Positions 1 to 10,607 of a stretch of DNA of 64,000 nucleotides are shown here, piece after piece. Position 1 is the stretch's first letter. Each line of letters begins with the position of its first letter. Source of the DNA: Bedellia somnulentella. Its lineage: Eukaryota; Arthropoda; Insecta; Lepidoptera; Bedelliidae. The DNA is taken from positions 1,240,001 through 1,304,000 of the forward strand of contig OY755174.1 of assembly GCA_963576735.1 (NCBI GenBank). The letters run 5' to 3'. The notes beneath the pieces were generated by a model. The model was not told where the DNA came from. It worked only from the letters and a program-made list of their open reading frames with translations, and did no database searches. The position numbers and the translations under genes were made by a program.

Positions 1-264
1 GAATTTGTGATCTGAAATGAAATTATTAGGATATTATACCAAACAAACCTATGATTTTCGATATTTTATTAATAAACTGCAAAAACGATTGTCTTTGAAA
101 CAATGCTGAAGGTCAAATACTGTTACAGTATTTTGTTAAAATCTTAGCTTTTTTTGATTTAATTTCAAGAAAATATGTTTTAAAAATATAATATCTCGAA
201 ATGTTTTGTAACCAGCATCACTTTTGAAAAACTTTGCATACCGAATTATTAAGACACTTATCGA

Positions 265-356
265 AGTTGCGTGGGGAAAAGTTTATAAAATAAAGGTTGT
301 GTGTGATGGGTCTCCAAATGCATACCATACCAACCACTTTAAAAGACCCAATACCA
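265..356 (-). repeat. Family A relic, partial
   Basis: The segment gttgcgtggggaaaag followed by aataaaggttg, gatgggtctccaa and aaaagacccaatacc matches the middle of family A on the minus strand. Both ends have decayed. Confidence 0.6.
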
Positions 357-1470
357 TATTTTAATTATGTCAAACTAGCGTTGGTTCGGTGGTATAGAAA
401 AGCTAGAGATTTTATAAAATTCTGAGTGCAAAATAGTATGTAAGAGTTTCTTAACAATTACTCACACGGCTCACACTGGGTGTTCATAATTGCACCCAAA
501 AGTAATAATTTTAAAAATCATTTAGCAAGATAGTATAAAGATAATTTATACTAAAGGCTAAACATACATGACAACATACGATTGTTTTTAAACTGTATCC
601 TGCAGGAAAATTATTATCCCAACATGGAGTAGGCACAGCTTGGATTGGAATCAACAATTCTTCAGTGCTATGGGGAGTTTAGTAAGGAATAAAAAATAAA
701 GATCACTTTCGATGATTTCCAACCATGTCTCAAAAAATATATCTATGAAATCTTATTATCTAGTCGCCTCACGCGCCACCAGTTAGAAGAGTAACGTTTG
801 TGCTATTCAAAATCGACGTGATGACGATTTGAAACACAAGTAACTGTCATTTATTACGACAAAATTATAAACTGCGATCGCTTAAATAAAATGCGAAGTA
901 AAAATTGTATCGCCGTAGGGTTTGTGATATAATAAAATATGGCAAGATAAGTTGGAAATACATTTACCGCAGTCTTTCTCAGTCAGTTTTTATTATACAG
1001 ATATATGGACAAACTAATACAAAAATTACTTCTTAGAAGAACAGAATACACTGACCCATGTTAAAACCTAGCTCAATAAACCCTGCTGCAGTCCTCAACA
1101 AACCAGCTCCGTAGCAATGCACTTTAATAGCACATTTTACCGTAACAAATACCGTTCATTGGAAAATGCACAATTATTACTTGCTATACTAAAACCGCCC
1201 TTACTACTATCGTAATAAAAACAAACAAGACTTACGAACCTGACCTAGGGCAATACGAATGAGTTTAACTTAATGCGTATACTTACATTTGAAATACTTA
1301 TAATTTAAAGGATACGTGTTATTTTAGGTAATCAATGGAAATAAGCGACTGCCAATGCCCTGAAATCAGTTTTATGCTAATCAATGTTATAAATATGCTG
1401 GTTTAATTGGATCCTTGATCATTTGTACAACAGTAAATTATAGAAACAATCGTCATACTTTTCGAGTTTC
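357..1470. other. No recognisable gene
   Basis: AT-rich sequence with no ORF resembling a protein and no repeat that I could match within the window. Confidence 0.5.
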
Positions 1471-1479
1471 TAAATTTAT

Positions 1480-2285
1480 GAATGATGGTGAACATTGCGT
1501 GTAAGTCTTTCGAAAGAAAGGGAATGAGAGTGAATGTGGACAAAACCAAAACAATGGTTTTTGAAAGAGAGGAAAGTATGACAGAATGTGACATTGTTAT
1601 AAATGGTAAGAAAGTGGAACAAGTGAAAGAATTTGTATATCTGGGGAGTTTGTTTACTAGGGATGGAAAATGTGAGGAAGATATTGAAAGGAGAGTTAAA
1701 AAGGGAAACGCGGTGAATGGAGCCATGAACAGTCTGATGTTGAGCCAGTCGTTGTCAGAAAAGGCTCGAATAGCTGTGCATAATGCTGTTCTGGTTCCCA
1801 CGCTGATGTATGGTAGTGAATGTTGGGCATGGCAGAAGAAGCATGAAAGCAGAGTTAATGCAGTGGAAATGAGATCCCTCAGAAGTATATGTAATGTAAG
1901 GCTGTGTGATAGAGTGAGAAATACTGTGATCCGTGAACGAGTAGGTTTGAAAGATGACGTAGTATGCAAGATAGAAAAAGGAATGTTGAGGTGGTTTGGG
2001 CACATAGAGAGGATGGATGAAAATAAAGTAGCGAAAGAGATATATAGAGCCAATGTGGATGGGAATGTTAGTAGAGGACGGCCTCGTAAAACGTTTCTGG
2101 ACCAGATAGAAAACGTTCTTATAAAGGCGGGGGTCCGAAGTGAGAAGAATAAAAGAGCAGGTATGAGAAGGATAATGAATGTAAGGGAAGCAAGAGAGGT
2201 TTGTCAAGATCGTACTAAGTGGCGATCGATAGTCTCTGCCTACCCCAATGGGAATAATGGGCGTGAGTATAAGTAAGTAAGTAAG
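1480..2285 (+). mobile_element. 5'-truncated LINE 3' fragment with TAAG-repeat tail and 9-bp target duplication
   Basis: The insertion is flanked by taaatttat at 1471-1479 and 2286-2294. It begins inside the reverse transcriptase ORF and ends with a short hairpin (ctaccccaatggga), gggcgtgagtataa and four taag/gtaa units. This is typical of target-primed reverse transcription with 5' truncation. The family is called LINE-T here; other copies are at 15060, 23447, 29535, 30785, 42493, 56350 and 57866. Confidence 0.85.
1482..2276 (+). CDS. C-terminal part of a non-LTR retrotransposon reverse transcriptase (LINE-T)
   Basis: The 264-residue frame has no stop. It contains the thumb/C-terminal signatures seen in many insect endonuclease-reverse transcriptase LINEs: YLGSLFTRDGKCEEDIERR near the start, MYGSECWAW, LRSICNVRLCDRVRN, MLRWFGHIERM, SRGRPRK, then REVCQDRTKWRS near the end. 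The catalytic palm (YxDD) and endonuclease are lost by 5' truncation, so it cannot move on its own. The start ATG is only the first after the insertion junction, not a real start. Clade is uncertain (RTE- or CR1-like). Confidence 0.85.
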   Translation: MMVNIACKSFERKGMRVNVDKTKTMVFEREESMTECDIVINGKKVEQVKEFVYLGSLFTRDGKCEEDIERRVKKGNAVNGAMNSLMLSQSLSEKARIAVHNAVLVPTLMYGSECWAWQKKHESRVNAVEMRSLRSICNVRLCDRVRNTVIRERVGLKDDVVCKIEKGMLRWFGHIERMDENKVAKEIYRANVDGNVSRGRPRKTFLDQIENVLIKAGVRSEKNKRAGMRRIMNVREAREVCQDRTKWRSIVSAYPNGNNGREYK

Positions 2286-2642
2286 TAAATTTATCTGGTG
2301 TCTATTTAAGTAATGTATCTTCAAACATTAATTATAGCGCGAATGAGAGAAAGATATTTATGAAAGATGCTAAGAAGTATGTGCTAAAAAGGGTTACATA
2401 CTGTATTTCCGAAACTTTTAAAGCAGAATATGATTGTACCGAAAACTAATAAACTTTTTTTTAATTGTTGTAATATTGTTCCACCGAAATTTCGAATACG
2501 TGCATTCCATATTACCAATTGACTTTCTTTCTTCTTTACTATCATTATGATTAACCACTAGAACGGATTCCCACAGAATCAAAAACCAGATATACCTTCA
2601 TTCCGCAATATTGCTTTTCCGAATAATCACTATTCCATAGTC

Positions 2643-2897
2643 TGTGTAGTGTCGGCTTAGAATAGCACTACCCCATTTCTTCCGGTGGGTGTACGTAAGA
2701 GGCGACTAACGGAATTGGGGCTATTAAGGGATTTTTGGGCGATGCGGTTGGAGACCCATCACCAACAACCTTTATTTTACCATCTTTTCCCCACTCAACT
2801 TTCCAAACGTGGCTGAGGCATTTCGAATTCCTTAGCTCTGGCTACCCCTTCTAGGGATTTAAAGCCGTGAGTATATGTATGTATGTATGTATGTATG
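2643..2897 (+). repeat. SINE-like family A copy, full length
   Basis: Reference copy of the commonest repeat here. It starts tgtgtagtgtcggcttagaa, has a B-box-like ggttggagacc in the middle (one mismatch to GGTTCRANNCC), a terminal hairpin (tacccc/ggga), agccgtgagtata and a (TATG)n tail. Consistent 5' ends among copies argue for a SINE or another defined non-autonomous unit rather than random LINE truncations. No convincing A box was seen. Confidence 0.8.
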
Positions 2898-2997
2898 CAC
2901 TATTCCATAAAATCATTTTCCATACATTTAAAATACAGATGTATTGAATGATACCTACTGCTAAGAATAATTTTGCAGGCATATTTTATGTAAGTAG

Positions 2998-3310
2998 TAT
3001 ACCCAGCCCCCCGTTCCCTACATGCAGCAAGAATGCAAGCAAGCTGCAAACAAGCAAGTATGCATGCAAGCAAGCAGGCATGCATGCAAGCATGGAAGCA
3101 TGCATCCATATAGGCATGCATCAGGCATTTAAGGTGCTCGCTCCGCTGCGCTCCTCGTTTTATACATAATCTTACCTAACCTAACCTAACTATAGAGACC
3201 AAACTTTTCTTTGCCTGCAGGGGGCTTTCGCCCCCCCCTTACAAGCAACCAAGCAAGCATGCAAACAATCAAGCAAGTAGCATACAAACAGGCATGCATC
3301 CTCGTTTTTA
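2998..3310. repeat. Low-complexity GCAA/GCAT tracts, (CCTAA)3 and GC hairpin
   Basis: About 3020-3120 and 3240-3300 are degenerate tandem arrays of gcaa/gcatgc units rich in GCATGC palindromes. Between them lie cctaacctaacctaac (3175-3190, three units of the insect telomere repeat) and the hairpin gggggctttcgccccc (3220-3235). Short ORFs over the GCAA arrays are composition artefacts. Confidence 0.7.
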
Positions 3311-5380
3311 TACAATTTTTCTAACATTATTGTTAGACTATAGATAAAGTTACATCGGTCTTTTAGACCTTGGAATAATGAGATTTAGTAAAAGATATGG
3401 TTGGTAAAAGCAAAAAATTCATTTTTATAATCTGGTTTTAGTTTTTCTGGGAAATGATACTTCTAGAAAATGTATTTATGTACTAATGAAGTTGTGGAAA
3501 TCTGTGATACGTAAATTCTGTGAACCGTTTTCTAAATGTTGAAATTCGGATTGAAAATATTCGAATTTTTGCAATGTTACCGCTAAAAAGGGAGGTGTCC
3601 CAAGTGTTAAGAATAATCGGACTTTTAGCTGTGAAAAGATTTATGAATGTAAGCGAACACATGCGAAGAATGTAAAAGAATGAAGCGAACAATGTAAGCA
3701 ACAGCGAATGAAAGCGGTCACAATTGAAAAGATCATTATTTGAAATTATTACTCTCTGGCTACCCCAACGGTTCGAGTAAACATTTGTATGATTTCGTGA
3801 ATCGGTGTTTGACAAACACCACCTTAGGCTTCCTCTTCCTATACTACCTATATATACTTCTATATATTTAAGAGATATCGGTTTATGTCTATTCAATTAT
3901 AATGGACTATGAAAACTCTTTACATGGCAATAGATTTTTTATAGAAATAATACAGTTCCCACTTTGCCAATCACTAAAATACGCTATATATTAATATCAC
4001 TAAAAGCCATTCCTTCCAGTTTTTTTTACATAAAATCATATTACATTTAATAGACTAGGAATGACCGAGAAGTAGCTTATTTTATTTGATAAATCACAGA
4101 ACAAATTTAATAATTCCATATTTATTAGTAGATTAAATATAAAAGGAAATATATTTATATAATTTAGATAAATTAGGACTTATGGATTTGTTTTTAAATC
4201 TAAATATTTAACTCTTAGCTCAAGTATCTTATAAAGAAGTTAATTTAGAAATTAATCTATGATCTGATTAATTTTATGTGTTCGTTGTCCGGCAGCCCCA
4301 CTTCACAAGACTAGATTTCAATATTTGCCCAAAATATTGATATCTATATTAGATAGATATAGATTTTAATATTTGCCCAAAATATTGATATCTATATCAA
4401 TGATTTATAAGCTCAAAGCGGTGGATAAAATAAAACACATGTAAGTTTTTGTTGAAGTGTTTGTAATTTATTTATTATAGTAATTTGAATAATAGCTTTA
4501 ATTTTAAAAACAACCATTATCAATTAAATTAAAATCTACTTAGTTATATACATCAGCTACAAAGTTTTTGTTATGTTAATTTGCTTTAAGAGTTAGGTCA
4601 AAACAAAATATATTAAAATGTATTTACTATATTTTAGGTAACATTGCATATAAAGGAAAAAAGATAAGATATGCGATCTTATCTGCATTTGAACAAAGCA
4701 AACGTATGACTGTATCGATGTCAACTATTTTTTTTAAAACACAACCATGCACTCTCAGGCGCGGGCTATTATAATGTAAACTGAACTTCACCCGTTAAGT
4801 TTTTAAACACGTGACAAAGAATAAATTAAGCACGGTTGGCTGAAAATTTAAAAGCTCATATGGAAATTAATATTTAGTAAAGTAACACACTTTAAGAAAT
4901 GTGATCTTTTTGATTTGTATGGGCTTTATATATAAGTTGGCATATTGATAAGTTTATGGATATTATCGTATCTTTCTCTTTGCCATATAAAATTAACACT
5001 GCTATATTCACGGTAGTAAATACTAAATGGAGTAGCCAAGGCATTTAATTTAAAATCCTTTAGCACAATCTTGCATTTTGATAAGATTGGGAGGAAAGGG
5101 TAGTTATATATTTAATATATACTAGAGGAGTGTGTCCCGCTCGCACGGTTGCCAATGGACACTTTGTTAATTGTTCATAATTTAACTAATCCAGTTATGC
5201 AAAAAAGCTCGACGCTATGCACACCGTCTCGATGATCACTTTAAATTGATACCAAGAACTCATTTTTGTGACCACGCATCGCAACGTGAATGGGCCGACA
5301 AAAATTGAGCTCTCTCGTTTAATATATAAAGATTGTAATACATATCGTGATTGTTTTAAGTTCTCATAAGTGTCTATGTA
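3311..5380. other. No recognisable gene; one short local duplication
   Basis: AT-rich, non-coding in appearance. It contains two near-identical 38-base segments, 4313-4350 and 4361-4398 (each containing aatatttgcccaaaatatt and gatatctatat), forming a small direct repeat with palindromic parts. Nothing else is assignable; the 137-residue minus frame at 3483-3896 has no protein-like features. Confidence 0.5.
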
Positions 5381-5386
5381 AGTGAA

Positions 5387-5911
5387 ATGTATATTACACG
5401 TAACTTTCTCCCTACTGCTACCAAAACTGCGTTAGCCCAATCTCTTCTACTACCTATTCTTGATTATGCTGACACCTGCTATCTCGATCTAACTGAAGAT
5501 CAACTGAACAAACTTGAGCGCTTACAAAACTTATGTATTAGATTTATTTTCGGACTGCGTAAATATGACCATGTCTCTGCGTATCGCAATAAACTTCAGT
5601 GGCTTCCAATTCGTCTCCGCCGGAATGCACATACTCTGTCTCTCCTGTACTCTATCTTGTTTAATCCTGCCACCCCCTCCTACCTTAAAGAGCGTTTCCA
5701 ATTCCTTCACTCTTCACATGACCTCAATCTGCGTTCTTACCACAATCTTTTGTTGAGTACCCCTTCCCATTCCACCAATTTTTACAGTTCCTCCTTTACC
5801 GTCCAGGCTGTACAACTATGGAACGGTCTTCCTGTAGAGGTGCGATTAGCCAAGTCTCTCCCTATTTTCAAGAAAATGGTAAAAAAACACTTCCTCTCCG
5901 AAACATTATAA
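5387..5911 (+). CDS. C-terminal fragment of a jockey-like non-LTR retrotransposon reverse transcriptase
   Basis: The 174-residue open frame includes LLPILDYADTCY, LERLQNLCIRFIFGLRK, LQWLPIRLRR and VQLWNGLPVEVR, the C-terminal region typical of jockey/CR1-type RT proteins. Palm and endonuclease are absent (5' truncation near 5380). The frame has no stop, so insertion is not ancient. The AT-rich 3' UTR runs to about 6120. Confidence 0.8.
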   Translation: MYITRNFLPTATKTALAQSLLLPILDYADTCYLDLTEDQLNKLERLQNLCIRFIFGLRKYDHVSAYRNKLQWLPIRLRRNAHTLSLLYSILFNPATPSYLKERFQFLHSSHDLNLRSYHNLLLSTPSHSTNFYSSSFTVQAVQLWNGLPVEVRLAKSLPIFKKMVKKHFLSETL

Positions 5912-6120
5912 TATTATTTGTGTTGCATACAAAAGTTTATATATTCTATTATATATTATGTCGTAAAATGTATATATGTATTTTATTTAAAAATCTTTAT
6001 ATATATTGCATATGTATTGTATTTATTGAATATTATTTATTTTATGGAATACTATCTGTATCTGTAAGTGTATTAGAACTTAATAAATATTTAGTAATAC
6101 TTAAAATAGATAGATAATAG
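5912..6120 (+). mobile_element. AT-rich 3' UTR of the jockey-like LINE
   Basis: The sequence after the stop is AT-rich with several aataaa-like stretches. Its right part (from 6005) is the left end of the duplicated 760-bp unit. The exact LINE 3' end is not clear. Confidence 0.5.
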
Positions 6121-6224
6121 TTTGATGAATAATTTTTAGTTTTTAAGCAAATCAGTTTAATTTATTGGACATTTATTGGACATCTACCGAACATGTTTTT
6201 AATCCAGCAAATCTTTCCATTAAT

Positions 6225-6354
6225 GGGTTGTCTGGAAGAGATCGCTCTTAGTGATAAGACCGCCAGTTGTACTTTGGCTTTTATACCGATCTTTTTTGTA
6301 ATTGTTGTTTTTATTTTGTAATGTGCAATAAAGAGTTTTATTATTATTATTATT
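6225..6354 (+). repeat. LINE/SINE 3' end with TTA-repeat tail (copy 1)
   Basis: It begins ggttgtctggaagagatcgc, continues with gataagaccgcc, and ends aataaagagt followed by (TTA)5TT at 6338-6354. The same motif occurs in reverse at 17565-17695 with a TATTC tail, so it is a dispersed family. The TTA tail was the landing site of the Dong-like element. Confidence 0.75.
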
Positions 6355-6764
6355 TCGAAAGACATTTTTGTTTCTCGCCTCTCCCATGGCCGAAAATGAA
6401 AATATAAATTTTAAATGGGAGAGGCGGTGCTCCCCGACAAAAGCACAGTCGGTCGGGGTCAGGGAGTCAGGTTCAAGAATCGACGGACGATCCGAGCCGT
6501 ATCGAGCAGCACCGCTTTCTGCATTTGTGCTGGAACCGACACGCCACAGAAATCCAACCGCCTCAAGTTGGTCGCGAGGCTGGTTGGAATTAACCCGTTC
6601 GCGGACAAAACAATTGGGATTATTTCTGTCGAAGTCACACCCCACATGTCGGTGATCTCGTGAGCCAGATCGAGATATTTCCGACGCTTCTCGGTTTCGG
6701 CTTTCACGAGACCCTCGTCATGAGGGATAGTGACATCCACTAGAAATACCCTCGACTGCGACCG
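6355..6764 (-). mobile_element. 3' portion of Dong-like LINE, duplicated copy
   Basis: This is the copy of the 3' end of the Dong-like element carried in unit 1 of the tandem duplication. It includes the last roughly 100 codons of the ORF (stop at 6459-6461) and the 3' UTR, ending at the TTA tract. It has lost the zinc knuckle and the PD...D nuclease motif. Confidence 0.8.
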
Positions 6765-7114
6765 ATTGCATATGTATTGTATTTATTGAATATTATTTAT
6801 TTTATGGAATACTATCTGTATCTGTAAGTGTATTAGAACTTAATAAATATTTAGTAATACTTAAAATAGATAGATAATAGTTTGATGAATAATTTTTAGT
6901 TTTTAAGCAAATCAGTTTAATTTATTGGACATTTATTGGACATCTACCGAACATGTTTTTAATCCAGCAAATCTTTCCATTAATGGGTTGTCTGGAAGAG
7001 ATCGCTCTTAGTGATAAGACCGCCAGTTGTACTTTGGCTTTTATACCGATCTTTTTTGTAATTGTTGTTTTTATTTTGTAATGTGCAATAAAGAGTTTTA
7101 TTATTATTATTATT

Positions 7115-8172
7115 TCGAAAGACATTTTTGTTTCTCGCCTCTCCCATGGCCGAAAATGAAAATATAAATTTTAAATGGGAGAGGCGGTGCTCCCCGACAA
7201 AAGCACAGTCGGTCGGGGTCAGGGAGTCAGGTTCAAGAATCGACGGACGATCCGAGCCGTATCGAGCAGCACCGCTTTCTGCATTTGTGCTGGAACCGAC
7301 ACGCCACAGAAATCCAACCGCCTCAAGTTGGTCGCGAGGCTGGTTGGAATTAACCCGTTCGCGGACAAAACAATTGGGATTATTTCTGTCGAAGTCACAC
7401 CCCACATGTCGGTGATCTCGTGAGCCAGATCGAGATATTTCCGACGCTTCTCGGTTTCGGCTTTCACGAGACCCTCGTCATGAGGGATAGTGACATCCAC
7501 TAGAAATACCCTCGACTGCGACCGATCCCATACCACGATATCAGGCTTATTCGCTAGAATAGTCCTGTCCGTGATAACGGATCGGTCCCAATAGATTTTG
7601 GCACGGTCGTTTTGTAGGATTGGCTCCGGCAGATACTTGTAATACGGCAGCCTCTGTTGCAAGAGTCCGTATTTCAGAGCGAGCTCCTGATGCAGGATTT
7701 TGGCTCCTTGGTTGTGTCTGTGCAAGTACTCAGTGTTAGCAAGAGCCGAACAACCGGAAATAACATGCCTAAGTGACTCTCCGGGACGGCCACATGCTCG
7801 ACAAACGTCTGTGGTACCGTCCTTTAGGATGTATCTCCGATAGTTCCGCGTCTTGATAACCTGGTCTTGTATTGCACAGACAAAACCTTCGGTTTCCCCA
7901 AAGAGGTCCCCGAAACGCAGCCAATGCAGGGAGGCTTTACGGTCCACGAAAGGTTCGTGAAGTACCTTGTAAAACCTCCCGTGCAGCTCTTTCTCTTTCC
8001 ATACGGACTCCCGATCAGAGGTGCTAAGTACCTCCGGGGTTCGCCAATCCTGTGAGGCCAACGATAAGGGAGTCAGTCCTTTATCACTAGCGACCACCTC
8101 TCCCCGAATACTATCATCCGTCATCGTCAAAAAATAGTTTCTGAGGTTGCATACCTCGCGGTTGTAATTTTG
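7115..8172 (-). mobile_element. R4/Dong-like LINE, 5'-truncated, inserted within a TTA repeat
   Basis: The element is bounded by (TTA)5TT at 7098-7114 and (TTA)5 at 8173-8187. The Dong element of Bombyx mori (R4 clade) is known to insert in TAA/TTA repeats, so position and protein agree. The minus-strand order is truncated ORF then a roughly 104-bp 3' UTR. The RT domain is missing. Confidence 0.85.
7219..8130 (-). CDS. C-terminal zinc knuckle and restriction-like endonuclease of an R4/Dong-type LINE
   Basis: About 303 residues, open frame. The frame continues upstream past the first candidate start to about 8160 (EVCNLRNYFL), so the start is artificial. A CCHC knuckle is visible (C110, C113, H122, C127). 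Next comes KPDIVVWD (195-202) followed by D212 in LVDVTIP: the PD...D core of the restriction-like endonuclease found in R2/R4/NeSL-clade LINEs, which nicks the target DNA. It ends in the usual helical C-terminus. The reverse transcriptase part is absent, so this is a dead remnant. Confidence 0.85.
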   Translation of the reverse strand: MTMTDDSIRGEVVASDKGLTPLSLASQDWRTPEVLSTSDRESVWKEKELHGRFYKVLHEPFVDRKASLHWLRFGDLFGETEGFVCAIQDQVIKTRNYRRYILKDGTTDVCRACGRPGESLRHVISGCSALANTEYLHRHNQGAKILHQELALKYGLLQQRLPYYKYLPEPILQNDRAKIYWDRSVITDRTILANKPDIVVWDRSQSRVFLVDVTIPHDEGLVKAETEKRRKYLDLAHEITDMWGVTSTEIIPIVLSANGLIPTSLATNLRRLDFCGVSVPAQMQKAVLLDTARIVRRFLNLTP

Positions 8173-8187
8173 TTATTATTATTATTA

Positions 8188-8637
8188 ATAACATAAAGAC
8201 AGCTAGAACCACTATCTATGTATGTATAGATAAGATGTTGGTTATTGATTACAAAATGAAATAACACTTAATTTTTTCACGAACTATATTATTTTGAATC
8301 GATGATTCAGATTTCATACTAATATTGGTAAAGATCTATACTGCTAAAAAAAACTATTTATTTATAGATCTCCATTACTATTGACTTTCTATTCTTTCAC
8401 ACAAGTATTGTACCATGTCATCGACATTTTCTATAGAACTTTTGTTTTTAATTGTTTGCTTACAGCTTTCGTTGACGTGAGTTGGTTCCCACTGACGCTG
8501 ACGACGTGAGATTCTCCTATTGATGTAACATCATAAAAACGTGAAGTTACTGAATACTTGAGCAATACCTATAATAAACAATATCGTTATTAGTTTTACT
8601 TGGAAAATTATATTATAATTTTATTATTTATAATTGT
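8188..8637. other. No recognisable gene
   Basis: AT-rich with short runs; nothing assignable. Confidence 0.45.
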
Positions 8638-8887
8638 TGTGTAGTGTCGGCTTAGAATAGCACTACCCCTTTTCTTCCGGTGGGTGTACGTAAGAGGCTA
8701 CTAACGGTATTGGGGCTTTTTAAGGGATTTTTGGGCGATGCGGTTGGAGACCCATCACCAACAACCTTTATTTTACCATCTTTTCCCCACACAACTTCCA
8801 AAAGTGGCTGAGGAATTCCTAATTCGTTAGCTCTGGCTACCCCTTCTAGGGATTTATAGCCGTGAGTATATGTATGTATGTATGTAT
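8638..8887 (+). repeat. Family A copy, full length
   Basis: Starts tgtgtagtgtcggctt, has the central gcggttggagacccatc block, and ends gccgtgagtata with a TATG tail. Confidence 0.8.
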
Positions 8888-9159
8888 TTATAAAGAGAAC
8901 TTAAAATTACTTTCAAGAAGTTTAAACTAGCCCAACAAAATAAACATTGCACATCAAAGTTAGGTTCTGATTTGTGCAAATTGGTACTATTAATGAGCAT
9001 GCAAGATTAAATTGCTGCACCTTATGTTATGTTCTAGCAATTATTCACTAATAAAAATATAACAATCATTTAGTCATCGTTTAAAGAATTTTAAAATCTT
9101 TTATGTATTTTTTTTTTATTATTATTGTTTCGCGTTTCTGTTTCTTCTTTATTATATTT

Positions 9160-9215
9160 TTGTAGTTATATTGCTGAATATGAACAGCAAATAAATGTAT
9201 TTCTTTCTTTCTATA
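9160..9215 (+). repeat. Possible LINE 3' end with TTTC tail
   Basis: The segment gctgaatatgaacagcaaataaatg followed by tttctttcttt resembles a LINE 3' terminus with a simple-repeat tail. No ORF is attached. Confidence 0.35.
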
Positions 9216-9487
9216 TGTTTTTTCTGTAAAATCTAATACTTGTTCTCATAATACAATGTTGATTTTTACTTGGTCTTATTTACGTTTTCAGTGAAAGAAA
9301 TAAAATGCACATCATTTTTTTTAAGCGTTGCTAGTGAGTTTAGTATTTTTACTATGCATTGGAATTTTTTTTTCAAATATAATAAAAATACACTAGGCTG
9401 TTTTTAAACTGAGTCCCAAACAATTACCTCTTTATACCTGAAACCTCGACCTAAAAGCCATTTTTTTTATTCAGTCCATAAAATTGC

Positions 9488-9684
9488 GGCACTACCCCAT
9501 TTCCTCCGGTGGGTGTACGTAAGAGGCAACTAACGGTATTAGGGCTTTTAAGAGATTTTTGGGCGATCCCATCACCAACAACCTTTATTTCACCATCTTT
9601 TCCCCATGCAACTTCTAAAAGTGGCTGAGGAATTTCTAATCCCCTTCAATGGATTTATAGCCGTAAGTATGTATGTATGTATGT
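9488..9684 (+). repeat. Family A copy with internal deletion and missing 5' end
   Basis: Matches from cactaccccatttcctccgg to the (GTAT)n tail. It lacks the first roughly 20 bases, the gcggttggagac segment and part of the 3' hairpin. Confidence 0.75.
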
Positions 9685-9689
9685 GGTTT

Positions 9690-10600
9690 GTTTATTTGTC
9701 TAGTTTAGTAGGTAGGTACAACATTGCATTCATAAGTTGGTTCATTAGAATAAAATGAAGAAACGTCTCGGTCAACGCAACCTTTCACATCCTCAATAAT
9801 TAATTATCCTTTTCGATGTCTGTCTTCCTCTGAAGTCACACATCATTTTTCATTGTTCATTAGCCACTATTATTTTGAACAGATAACGGCTGTTTTAACA
9901 CCACAATAAAATTTGAAACTGTTATTTTCTTGACCGGCGCCTAACTGTGAAATGACACGGAACCTCGCGTCTGTTTGTGTATGAAAATTTTGTATTTGTA
10001 CATTGAAATGTTTTTTAAATATGCCATGAGGTTTTGCAAGACTTTATATGTACATTGCTTAAACAATATTCTTACTTATTTATATCTGTGTTGTCGTAAC
10101 GATAGAGATGATTTAGGTTTAGGGGCTTTTCAGAGATTCTTGGTCAATGTGGCTGGCCCATCACCAACAGCTCTTAATTTTAAACTCTTTACTCCATTAA
10201 ACTCTACAAGTGGTTAAGGAATTTCTAAGTCGATGAAATAGTTCGTAGACATTTAAGTCTAGAAAGTAGTTACTACTAGAACTTTGAATATAATCACAGA
10301 TAATATAATATATTTGTTATGGGACTCGCATACAAGAAAACTTATTTTTGTCATATTATAACGCAAACAGGTAGAAATATCCACAGTCCGTTAATTATTT
10401 TAATTGACGTTTTTTAAGATAATGTTGTGGAAACTTTCGTAAGCGTTGCTATGCATTTATTAATTCTTTACAACTCTTTTCTTGTCTAGATTTATTTAGA
10501 CTCCTTTTTTAGTTCCGTGATAGTTTCGGTATGCTTAGTAGTAAAAAACTATGAACTGAACAATGATGGTGATAAACCATAACTCTATTAAATTTTTTGT
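9690..10600. other. Non-coding; one decayed family A relic
   Basis: At 10105-10232 the order ggggcttttcagag, ggctggcccatcaccaac, aagtggttaaggaatttctaa matches the middle of family A on the plus strand with heavy decay. The rest is AT-rich. The 5' exon of the lipocalin may lie here or further upstream, but none was recognised. Confidence 0.5.
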
Positions 10601-10607
10601 TTCCAGA

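Larger units (their letters stand above)
6005..7524. repeat. Tandem duplication, two 760-bp units that appear identical
   Basis: Unit 1 is 6005-6764 and unit 2 is 6765-7524. Every line compared is identical and all overlapping frames translate identically. The junction is gaccgat|tgcatatg; only a 2-base AT overlap is shared by the breakpoints. The unit spans the LINE 3' UTR end, the TTA-tailed repeat and the 3' part of the Dong-like element, so it arose after that insertion, or is an assembly artefact. Confidence 0.9.

Noticed and set aside
1403..2324. Minus-strand frames over the LINE-T fragment
   Set aside because: Antisense of a clear RT reading frame; composition is Leu/Ser/Thr-rich with no motif.
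2880..2897. (TATG)n and other tandem units as a CRISPR array or satellite
   Set aside because: They are retroposon tails in an animal genome; no spaced repeat array exists.
2900..3169. 73-residue ORFs on both strands
   Set aside because: They read through low-complexity GCAA/GCAT repeats, giving Ala/Cys/His/Met strings.
6368..7423. Repeated plus-strand ORFs of 95 and 82 residues
   Set aside because: They are antisense to the Dong-like ORF and appear twice only because of the 760-bp tandem duplication.
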